Under the pieces are notes generated by a model, which searched no databases, had not been told where the DNA came from, and saw nothing but the letters and a program-made list of their open reading frames with translations. The translations under genes were made by a program, and so were the position numbers. Below, piece by piece: positions 1-5,141 of a stretch of 5,141 bases of DNA. How positions within the stretch are numbered: the stretch's first letter is position 1; each line of letters opens with the position of its first letter. This stretch comes from Planctomycetaceae bacterium (GTDB taxonomy: Bacteria > Planctomycetota > Planctomycetia > Planctomycetales > Planctomycetaceae): NCBI GenBank assembly GCA_947463775.1, contig CANHVD010000478.1, forward strand, positions 1 to 5,141, given 5' to 3'.

Positions 1-287
1 ACAAATTGAACTTATTAGACTGGATCACGATTGTGATCGATCCCTCACGGTCGGACAAACCAATGTTAAAGGACGAGTGAAATATTCAGCAAGAGCGTAT
101 CTGCGTTCAGGCTGACAATTTGTGTCCGTCCTGGAAATATCATGTCTCACACGGCGGGTCCAACCTGTCTGGAAATCCCGTTCGGTCAGAAGCACAATTT
201 TGGCAGTTGGACCTTCTGCCAGATATTGATTCTGTTGCCGCTAACGGTTGTTTCCTGAGCAGCGTTTGACGGATTTCCGGTATTCGC
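1..287. other. Non-coding left flank
   Basis: This is sequence downstream of the secreted-protein stop (TAA, 290-288). No minus-strand frame continues through it. Two short plus-strand frames are open from the left edge (to stops at 113-115 and 78-80), but they are only 37 and 25 codons, have no recognisable content and are likely chance. There is no strong terminator hairpin with a T-run on the minus strand. An inverted repeat, GATCAC-GATT-GTGATC, lies at 23-38. CTGGAAAT is present twice in the middle of the stretch. Confidence 0.55.
23..38. repeat. Short inverted repeat GATCAC/GTGATC
   Basis: Perfect 6-bp arms (23-28 and 33-38) flank a 4-base spacer in otherwise featureless sequence. It could be an operator half-site pair or a small hairpin. 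There is no T-run on either side to make a terminator. Arms this short arise by chance fairly often. Confidence 0.3.
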
Positions 288-1664
288 TTAGCGTGGTAAC
301 GCAATTTTCGGTCGAACTGACCGAATTGTCAGTGATTGCAACATCTGGTCGGGGACTCCGGTGAAGCTGCGATTGTCTTCCTCTGCGTGTGAGAAGACGA
401 GGGAGATCTGTTCGCCAGATTTTGTTGAACAGAGATAGTAATCCCAGATCAGAGTCTTCTTGTTTGCTTCTCCGCCAGCCTGCACGTGATGAATTCGCCA
501 GCCGTTTTGGTCAGGAGTCACATTCGATGCGACAATTCGGCCGGCCCGGTCCTTAAGTGCTCGTTCCACATCCGCGAGGTAATCCTGCTCACTGGTAAAT
601 TTTCCGGCAGCCATCAATGGTGCTGACGCAATATTGCATTGAGCCAGCAGTGCACCGTGGTGAAGCATGCGAAGCATGACCAGTTCCGATGTCTCATGAA
701 AAACATGCCAACTGCGGTTATGCAGCAGCAGTACTCGCCAGGGAGTCGCGAGGGTCAAAAGCAGGCGTCGTTCATCCGGCATTGCATCCGGCATTGTCTC
801 CGGAAGGTCCGTCGCAGGCTTCGCGATCTCCTGAGTCCATTCGATGTCCGCCACAACGTCCAGGCCAGGACTCACTGTTCCCGGCGTTCTTTTCTCCTTC
901 AGGACTGCTTTGAGGCGTTTGATTACGGATTGCCTGCGATCAATGACCATTTCGCCGCTGATGCTGACAGTCGTTGATGATCCTGTGATTGCTCCGGTCC
1001 CCTGACATTCGAAGAGAACCACGGCCTCCTCAGCTGAGAGCGACTTCAGTTCACACGTTGCAGACTGTGTCACGACAGCGTCAATTCCCGACAACATGGC
1101 AACGACCCAGACGTCCGCGTTCCATTTTTCTTTCCCGTCCTTCAGGCTTCTGTCTGGCAAGAGGCCGGTGACTGCGAGTGGATCGCAGGGAAATTGAAGG
1201 AGGTCAATCTGAGAACGAGTTAATCGGACATCGGGGCTCAGTTGAACAAGCTGCAGTTCGCTGCCATAGACCTGAATGAGTCTTGATTGCTGCGGAAGGC
1301 TGACTTCATTCTCGTGCTCTTTGCCGACTTTCGAGGTTGTTTCCGCCTGCTGAAATCGACGAACTGCTCGAAAACCGAATTGCCCAATGGAATCTGAAGC
1401 AAAACGGCGTTGATCAAACTCAAACGTTGCTGAACTGTTCAAATCCCAGTCTGTCGCCCCTGCAGCGGAGGGTGTGCTCAGCTTGCCCTTAATCCTTAGC
1501 GAATATCGAACATGCGTTGTGCGATTGGAGTCCGGGGGATCGATGAGAGTGATGCCTTCGTCCGAATTCGGCGACAGAGATTTCTCGTCCGACTGAGCAA
1601 CACCCGGCATCAAAACGCCGGCTGCAGACAGCACCATCGCTCGTCGCACCGCAAAATCACTCAC
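288..1664 (-). CDS. Probable secreted protein of unknown function
   Basis: I do not recognise the family. From the GTG at 1664 the protein has 458 aa. It begins with an export signal: a short n-region with two adjacent arginines (SDFAVRR), a hydrophobic stretch (AMVLSAAGVLMPGVA) and possible cleavage after AQS near residue 25. The RR pair hints at Tat export, but the motif is incomplete, so Sec is equally possible. The mature part is predicted from its pattern to be beta-rich. Residues ~50-110 have alternating strands (YSLRIKGKL, ATFEFDQRR). Residues ~170-280 contain LLPDRSLKDGKEKW and GEMVIDRRQSVIKRL, a layout reminiscent of planctomycete periplasmic proteins. The C-terminal ~140 residues (PWRVLLLHNRSWHVF to the end) resemble in layout small PsbP/DUF1795-like domains, with GWRIHHVQAGGE and a final LQSLTIR; this is a loose analogy only. 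No lipobox, catalytic motif or later membrane helix is seen. A 12-bp tandem duplication adds a MPDA unit. An upstream extension to 1817 is open but lacks coding features. Confidence 0.8.
   Translation of the reverse strand: MSDFAVRRAMVLSAAGVLMPGVAQSDEKSLSPNSDEGITLIDPPDSNRTTHVRYSLRIKGKLSTPSAAGATDWDLNSSATFEFDQRRFASDSIGQFGFRAVRRFQQAETTSKVGKEHENEVSLPQQSRLIQVYGSELQLVQLSPDVRLTRSQIDLLQFPCDPLAVTGLLPDRSLKDGKEKWNADVWVVAMLSGIDAVVTQSATCELKSLSAEEAVVLFECQGTGAITGSSTTVSISGEMVIDRRQSVIKRLKAVLKEKRTPGTVSPGLDVVADIEWTQEIAKPATDLPETMPDAMPDERRLLLTLATPWRVLLLHNRSWHVFHETSELVMLRMLHHGALLAQCNIASAPLMAAGKFTSEQDYLADVERALKDRAGRIVASNVTPDQNGWRIHHVQAGGEANKKTLIWDYYLCSTKSGEQISLVFSHAEEDNRSFTGVPDQMLQSLTIRSVRPKIALPR
773..796. repeat. 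12-bp tandem duplication inside the secreted-protein gene
   Basis: CATCCGGCATTG occurs twice with no gap (773-784 and 785-796). It is a multiple of three, so the frame is kept and the protein reads MPDAMPDE in a proline-rich linker between the middle and C-terminal parts. It looks like a recent slippage duplication in a tolerant linker. Confidence 0.85.
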
Positions 1665-1671
1665 GGTATCA

Positions 1672-1677
1672 CCCTCC
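1672..1677 (-). promoter_or_regulatory. Shine-Dalgarno sequence fixing the GTG start at 1664
   Basis: The coding strand reads GGAGGG, then seven bases, then GTG (1664-1662). Sequence and spacing are near ideal. The peptide that begins at this GTG opens directly with an export-signal-like sequence. An in-frame ATG at 1679 overlaps the Shine-Dalgarno itself and is therefore unlikely to be the start. Confidence 0.75.
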
Positions 1678-1758
1678 ATGACCTTCGTCGAATTCACGTT
1701 CCGCGCGGGTACTCGCTGCCCCTGAACGGCCGTTTCCGTTCCACTGGTCCTGCGCAGG

Positions 1759-1779
1759 GCGAATCTTTTCGGGATTCGC
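1759..1779 (-). other. Perfect 7-bp hairpin in the leader of the secreted-protein gene
   Basis: GCGAATC at 1759-1765 pairs perfectly with GATTCGC at 1773-1779 across a 7-base loop. The palindrome CCTGCGCAGG (1749-1758) abuts it. The structure lies about 95 bases before the GTG start. On the minus strand it is not followed by a T-run, so it does not look like an intrinsic terminator for dxs. It could be an RNA leader structure or a protein-binding site, or chance. Confidence 0.35.
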
Positions 1780-1933
1780 ATTTTGCCGCAAGCCGAAAGT
1801 CCCTGTCCGGGCACCAATACCTATTGCTGGCTCACCTCACGTTGCGAGGACGGTTGTCCGTAATCCCATGAAAGGCTGAGTCCGCATATGATTCACCAAC
1901 GTTTTTCTCCAATGATGGCTGAGTATCACGACA

Positions 1934-3826
1934 TTAGGCAGCCACCACGGGCTGGCTCAGTTCTTTGGCGACGCGAACAAGGCCCGCAGCATCGAGTCCC
2001 AGGTCGGCCAGAAGTTCATCACGGTCGCCGTGTTCAACGAATGAGTCCGGAATTGCCAGAATTCTGAAACGTTCCGTGTTCAGGCTCAGTCGGTTGGCCG
2101 CTTCCAGCACTGCACTTCCAAAACCTCCCATTGCTGCGTTTTCTTCGATGGTAATCACAAATCCTGTCCCCGCCGCCTTCGCGATTACTTCTTCGTCGAT
2201 CGGTTTAATGAATCTCGCGTTAACGACTCCGACGTTAAGTCCCAGGGCCATCAATTGCTCTGCAGCCGACACGGCTTGCGAGAGCATTGTGCCGCAGGCG
2301 ATAATCGTTCCATCCTGACCCCACGAAAGCACCTCAGACTTTCCAAGTCTGATTGGAGCGACATCACGCTGGACCTGCTCCACTTTTGTTTTCGGATACC
2401 GAATCGATACCGGTGAGGTACTTTGCAGGGCAAATTCCAGTAGTGGTCGAACTTCCAGCTCATCGCCAGGAGCTGTGACGATCATGTTCGGGAAGATTCG
2501 CATATAGCTGTTGTCAAACACACCATGATGAGTCGGCCCATCCGGGCCACACAGTCCAGCGCGATCAAGGCAAAAGATAACTGGCAGGTTCTGAAGGGCA
2601 ACCTCCTGAAAAATCTGATCGAAGCTTCGCTGAAGGAATGTGCTGTAGATGTCAATGATTGGCTTCATGCCCGACTTCGCCATTCCTCCGGCAAAGGCAA
2701 CGGCGTGGCTTTCGCAAATCCCGGTGTCAAAAAAACGATCCGGGAATTCGTCACGGATTCGTTCCAGTTTGTTACCCGCACACATCGCAGCGGTTAACAC
2801 GCAAACTTTTTCGTCCTCGCTCATGGCATCATGAATTGCTTCGGAGACGATCTCTGTGTAGGAAATCTCCGATGACTTTTTCACCGGAACGATTTCGTTT
2901 TCCGTATCACGTTTGAATGGCGACGGTGTATGGAATTTAACCGGGTCTTTACACGCCGGTTCGAAGCCATGACCCTTTTCCGTAAAGACATGCAGGAGAA
3001 CCGGACCTTTTACATCGCGAACCATCTCAAGGTAGCTGCGAAGTGATTTGATGTCGTGGCCGTCGACCGGGCCGATATAACGAAAGCCCATTTCTTCGAA
3101 CAACATACCGCCGTGCAGAAACGACTTCAGGGCATCCTTAAAGCCGCCCAGGACCTTCTCAGTGGATTCGCCAACGAGGGGCAATTTATTGAGCAACCAT
3201 GAAACATCTCGTTTCAAGCCGTTGTAGAACGGGGCGACTCGAGCTTTATCCAGATAGCTGGCCAGTCCTCCGACGCGAGGGCAGATGCCCATCTTATTGT
3301 CATTCAAGATGACGAGCAGATCTTTTTTCAGGCCTGCCGCATTGTTCATAGCTTCGAAGACGATTCCTGATGGCAATGCACCATCGCCGATCACGGCCAC
3401 GCTTTTGCGGCCATCTTTGAACAGAAGGTCATCTGCGGCCTTCATGCCAAGCACCGTCGAAACGCTGCTGCCCGCGTGTCCGGTTACGAAAAGGTCATAA
3501 TCGCTTTCTGCAGGATTTGGGTAGCCCATAAGACCACCTCGACGACGTATGCTCGAAAACTGATCGAATCGACCGGTGATGAGTTTATGCGGATAAATTT
3601 GATGACCAGTATCCCAGATCAAACGATCCTTTGAAAAATCGAATGTCAGGTGCAGCGCAATGCTGAGTTCAATGACACCCAGGTTGCTGGCGAAATGAGC
3701 CGCGCGGTCCGAGACGATCGTGAGCAGTGCTTCGCGAATCTCGTCTGAAAGGCTGACAAGCTCCGTGTCGGTCAAATGGGCCAGATCTTTAGGGGATCGG
3801 ACGTTACTGAGTATCTCAAATGCCAT
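1934..3826 (-). CDS. dxs: 1-deoxy-D-xylulose-5-phosphate synthase (DXS)
   Basis: Thiamine diphosphate-dependent cytosolic enzyme that joins pyruvate and D-glyceraldehyde 3-phosphate to DXP with loss of CO2, the first step of the MEP isoprenoid pathway. The 630 aa match the family length (E. coli about 620) and all three transketolase-like domains are present. Visible residues are: His44 in AAHFASNLG (E. coli His49); His80 in GHQIYPHK; the diphosphate/Mg motif GDG 147-149 through Asn177; FEEMGFRYIGPVDGHD at 243-258; His299 in KDPVKFH; Glu372 in GICESHA, the glutamate that activates ThDP; DRAG 421-424 with THHG 432-435; Arg476 in SIRYPK; and the C-terminal IEENAAMGGFGSAV. One departure from the pattern I expect is Gly180 in NDNKMGI, where Ser is usual. 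The CESHA and CPRVGG forms differ from E. coli and fit a planctomycete. DXS is often a flux-controlling step, and its coupling to ispA puts entry and exit of the pathway on one message. No terminator is evident after the TAA. Confidence 0.98.
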   Translation of the reverse strand: MAFEILSNVRSPKDLAHLTDTELVSLSDEIREALLTIVSDRAAHFASNLGVIELSIALHLTFDFSKDRLIWDTGHQIYPHKLITGRFDQFSSIRRRGGLMGYPNPAESDYDLFVTGHAGSSVSTVLGMKAADDLLFKDGRKSVAVIGDGALPSGIVFEAMNNAAGLKKDLLVILNDNKMGICPRVGGLASYLDKARVAPFYNGLKRDVSWLLNKLPLVGESTEKVLGGFKDALKSFLHGGMLFEEMGFRYIGPVDGHDIKSLRSYLEMVRDVKGPVLLHVFTEKGHGFEPACKDPVKFHTPSPFKRDTENEIVPVKKSSEISYTEIVSEAIHDAMSEDEKVCVLTAAMCAGNKLERIRDEFPDRFFDTGICESHAVAFAGGMAKSGMKPIIDIYSTFLQRSFDQIFQEVALQNLPVIFCLDRAGLCGPDGPTHHGVFDNSYMRIFPNMIVTAPGDELEVRPLLEFALQSTSPVSIRYPKTKVEQVQRDVAPIRLGKSEVLSWGQDGTIIACGTMLSQAVSAAEQLMALGLNVGVVNARFIKPIDEEVIAKAAGTGFVITIEENAAMGGFGSAVLEAANRLSLNTERFRILAIPDSFVEHGDRDELLADLGLDAAGLVRVAKELSQPVVAA

Positions 3827-3828
3827 TA
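3824..3828 (-). promoter_or_regulatory. TAATG stop/start junction of ispA and dxs
   Basis: The TAA of ispA (3828-3826) and the ATG of dxs (3826-3824) share one A. A purine-rich GAAAGAG (3840-3834), seven bases before the ATG and inside the last ispA codons, can serve as the ribosome-binding site. The arrangement implies that dxs is translated from the ispA message by reinitiation or coupling; there is no room for a separate promoter between the two genes. Confidence 0.8.
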
Positions 3829-4887
3829 GTGGTCTCTTTCAACGATGAATCGGGCCAAGTCCTTTAGCCATCTGCTGCGGTCCCCAAACACTTCAACAGC
3901 TCGACACGCTTCCTGAATCAGGTGTTCCGCCTTCTTGCGGCTTTCATCAATGCCCAGCAAGCCGGGGAAGGTTAGTTTTCCAAGATCAACATCACGACCG
4001 GGCTTCTTCCCCAGCTTTGTTTGTTCCCCAGTTACGTCCAGCAAATCATCTGCAATCTGAAACGCCAGGCCAATGCAGTGACCGTACTGGCGAAGCTGGT
4101 TTCGACTTTCAGAATCCGCCGATGCACAGATCGCGCCAAGTTCCAGTGCTCCCGCAATCAGAGCACCAGTCTTCATTTTATGAATCCTGGTGAGTTCTAC
4201 TACGCGAGTCTCTGCTGTTCGGTTGGAATCGATCGTCACGAAATCTGAATTTGGCGACCCCGGAGATCTTATTTTCGCTGTAGCACCGGGCAAAACTGCC
4301 TGTTCAGCAACCGTTGTTTTTTTGAGGTCGCAACCAGTATTCGCAGTCATTTCTGAAAGCAACGCTGAGTTTTCCGCTCGAAGAAATGATCCTCGCTCTG
4401 CCTCAAGGTCAAGTACCTGTCCCCCAACCATTCCGCCTCCGCCAGCGGCTAAAGCGAGAATGCGAACCAGTTCAGCAATCTGTCCAGGGGGCAAGGGAGC
4501 GGAGGCCACTACCTCAAACGCTGAGGTCAACAGGCAGTCGCCAGCCAGTACTGCAAGAGCCTCACCAAAGACCTTGTGGCTGGTCGGTCGGCCTCTTCGG
4601 AAATCATCGTCATCCATTGATGGCAGATCGTCGTGGATGAGCGAATAGGTGTGAATCATCTCAATTGCGACCGCGGCAGGGATCGCAGCCTGTGCAGAGC
4701 CTCCGCAGACTTCATTCGCCAAAAGCACCAGGACCGGTCGAAGCCTCTTACCTCCAGCCATCAGGCTGTACTCGACCGCTAAACCCAGGCTTTCAGGCCA
4801 GTCGGCGCGGGACAACGCAGACCTGAGGGCAGGTTCCACGATTGTTCTGAGGTCGTCCAAATGACCTTGAAAGGTCGTTTTCGTCAT
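3826..4887 (-). CDS. ispA: Polyprenyl synthetase, farnesyl diphosphate synthase type (IspA-like), with an internal insertion
   Basis: Cytosolic trans-prenyltransferase that condenses DMAPP or GPP with IPP, most likely to farnesyl diphosphate. Numbering is from the ATG at 4887 (353 aa). Visible motifs are: the IPP-binding GKR at 46-48; the first aspartate-rich motif DDLPSMD at 86-92, with the two extra residues of type II bacterial enzymes; RR at 97-98; GGQ at 155-157; KT at 239-240; and the second aspartate-rich motif, DDLLD at 280-284, followed by GKKPGRDVDLGK. Tyr81, five residues before the first motif, is the usual chain-length floor in C15-producing bacterial enzymes, so C15 is favoured over C20, though not proven. 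The C-terminal third closely follows E. coli IspA (LLGIDESRKKA, FIVERDH). The family is usually near 300 aa. The excess here is a stretch of about 55 extra residues at roughly 167-231, between GGQ and KTG, with no similarity I recognise. The stop overlaps the dxs start by one base. A GTG at 4911 is a less likely start. Confidence 0.93.
   Translation of the reverse strand: MTKTTFQGHLDDLRTIVEPALRSALSRADWPESLGLAVEYSLMAGGKRLRPVLVLLANEVCGGSAQAAIPAAVAIEMIHTYSLIHDDLPSMDDDDFRRGRPTSHKVFGEALAVLAGDCLLTSAFEVVASAPLPPGQIAELVRILALAAGGGGMVGGQVLDLEAERGSFLRAENSALLSEMTANTGCDLKKTTVAEQAVLPGATAKIRSPGSPNSDFVTIDSNRTAETRVVELTRIHKMKTGALIAGALELGAICASADSESRNQLRQYGHCIGLAFQIADDLLDVTGEQTKLGKKPGRDVDLGKLTFPGLLGIDESRKKAEHLIQEACRAVEVFGDRSRWLKDLARFIVERDH
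4195..4389 (-). other. Insertion of about 55 codons within ispA
   Basis: E. coli IspA has about 8 residues between the AEG that follows its GGQ motif and the LERIH before KTG. This protein has about 65 (residues ~167-231). The extra segment is polar, rich in T, S, A, N and E, with a short PGSPNS stretch, and looks like a surface loop. It stays in frame, contains no stop, and the downstream motifs are intact. By hand count it is about 48% G+C, while a 60-base sample of the neighbouring ispA sequence (4441-4500) is 60%. It includes a run of seven A on the coding strand (4317-4323). No terminal repeats or target-site duplication were seen at its edges. Boundaries are approximate. Confidence 0.7.
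4884..4887 (-). promoter_or_regulatory. ATGA stop/start overlap deciding the ispA start
   Basis: The ATG of ispA (4887-4885) overlaps the TGA of the upstream frame (4886-4884). This favours the ATG over the in-frame GTG eight codons earlier (4911), which would add residues MARHPEPI not expected in the family. No strong Shine-Dalgarno sequence precedes either candidate; a short purine stretch (AGAG) lies about 8 bases before the ATG. If the upstream frame is translated, coupling would explain the weak ribosome site. Confidence 0.5.
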
Positions 4888-5141
4888 GATGGGCTCTGGG
4901 TGCCTTGCCACTTGATCGACGTCAGGCTTTCGGGAAACATCGCGTCCATAATGGTCGGAAGAAAATACATTAAAAATGGACGGAAGTGGGAGGACTTACG
5001 CGGTGTAAGCCATCGCGATTCTTCGTTACTCATGCCACGAGTCTGCGAAGCATAACGGTCCTGCGCGCCCTCGCCAAAGGCAATCATAGTGCTTCCCGGC
5101 GTCGTGAAAACGGCGGGGCGAACGAAATCAACAGCATGCAC
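4884..5141 (-). CDS. Unidentified partial reading frame upstream of ispA (doubtful gene, 5' end outside window)
   Basis: An open frame enters from the right edge and runs 85 codons to a TGA that overlaps the ispA ATG by four bases (ATGA), a junction typical of coupled genes. The first codon in view is GTG, but it lies exactly at the edge, so the true start is probably outside. The two halves differ. In codons 1-42, 18 codons begin with G, as in real bacterial genes; in codons 43-85 only 4 do, and the peptide becomes rich in S, P, F and M. The left part may therefore be the tail of a real gene, and the right part a read-through or frameshifted extension, or plain leader sequence. No domain, signal peptide or membrane segment is recognisable. 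A small exonuclease VII subunit (xseB) often precedes ispA in bacteria, but the visible residues do not let me claim it. The alternative is that the whole stretch is the untranslated leader of ispA. Confidence 0.3.
   Translation of the reverse strand: MHAVDFVRPAVFTTPGSTMIAFGEGAQDRYASQTRGMSNEESRWLTPRKSSHFRPFLMYFLPTIMDAMFPESLTSIKWQGTQSPS

Larger units (their letters stand above)
1665..1933. other. Gap between dxs and the secreted-protein gene
   Basis: This 269-base stretch carries no convincing gene. An upstream extension of the following frame (to a GTG at 1817) is open but is not preferred. There is no clear intrinsic terminator for dxs and no promoter close to the sigma-70 consensus. It holds an imperfect direct repeat whose cores (GGCTGAGT) lie at 1874-1881 and 1917-1924, 43 bases apart. 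It also holds a series of palindromes: CCGCGCGG (1701-1708), AACGGCCGTT (1725-1734), CCTGCGCAGG (1749-1758) and a 7-bp hairpin (1759-1779). The region most likely includes the promoter and leader of the gene that starts at 1664. Confidence 0.6.

Noticed and set aside
33..49. CRP-like TGTGA ... TCAC arrangement near the left edge
   Set aside because: The spacing between half-sites is eight bases rather than six, the second half is incomplete, and no gene start follows in view.
639..977. Plus-strand open frame of 112 codons opposite the secreted-protein gene, and a second one in the next frame
   Set aside because: Rich in R, H, Q and C with no domain; antisense to a longer frame that has a signal peptide and a good ribosome site.
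1759..1785. Hairpin followed by ATTTT read as an intrinsic terminator
   Set aside because: The short T-stretch follows only on the plus strand, where no gene is transcribed. The stem is seven base pairs and the T-run is too short.
1665..1817. Upstream extension of the secreted protein to a GTG at 1817
   Set aside because: It would bury the signal peptide about 50 residues inside the protein, and the good Shine-Dalgarno sequence points to the GTG at 1664.
1512..1871. Plus-strand frame of 119 codons spanning the leader of the secreted-protein gene
   Set aside because: The composition is arginine- and histidine-rich, there is no clear ribosome site or domain, and half of it is antisense to the signal peptide region.
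2251..2463. Minus-strand frame of 70 codons within dxs
   Set aside because: Out of frame with the dxs C-terminal domain, which is continuous and motif-complete there.
4190..4648. Plus-strand open frame of 152 codons opposite ispA
   Set aside because: It lies wholly antisense to the well-supported ispA catalytic region, and its low-complexity S/P/R-rich peptide is typical of a shadow frame.
1..5141. CRISPR array, tRNA, rRNA, transposase, toxin-antitoxin or defence genes
   Set aside because: No regularly spaced repeats, no cloverleaf or rRNA-like stretch and no protein motifs of such systems were found on reading through both strands.

Overview
The window reads as an ordinary stretch of bacterial chromosome. 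Everything convincing is on the minus strand, so transcription runs from right to left. The best taxonomic guess is a planctomycete. The DXS has a form I associate with that phylum (segments 'YPNPAES', 'TGHAGSSVS', 'NDNKMGICPRVGG' and 'GICESHAVAFAGG'), it follows ispA directly, and the next gene encodes a long secreted protein of a type common there. This is recognition from memory, not a database result.

Layout in transcription order: (1) 5141-4884, the open 3' end of an unidentified reading frame that may or may not be a gene; it overlaps the next start by an ATGA. (2) 4887-3826, a type II farnesyl diphosphate synthase-like prenyltransferase (ispA) with all catalytic motifs and an unusual insertion of about 55 residues. 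(3) 3826-1934, a complete 1-deoxy-D-xylulose-5-phosphate synthase (dxs), sharing one base with the ispA stop (TAATG). (4) 1933-1665, a 269-nt gap holding several short palindromes and a 7-bp hairpin. (5) 1664-288, a probable exported protein of 458 residues with no recognised family; its GTG start is set by a good Shine-Dalgarno sequence. (6) 287-1, non-coding as far as can be seen.

ispA and dxs form a tight, probably translationally coupled isoprenoid unit. DXS makes DXP from pyruvate and glyceraldehyde 3-phosphate at the entry of the MEP pathway. IspA condenses the resulting IPP and DMAPP into (most likely) farnesyl diphosphate for quinone, undecaprenyl, hopanoid or carotenoid synthesis. 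The secreted protein has the same orientation but a separate leader, and nothing in it links it to isoprenoids.

I see no mobile element, CRISPR array, tRNA, rRNA or defence-like system. The features most worth a second look are the IspA insertion, the abrupt change of base pattern in the upstream partial frame, and the palindrome-rich leader of the secreted protein.
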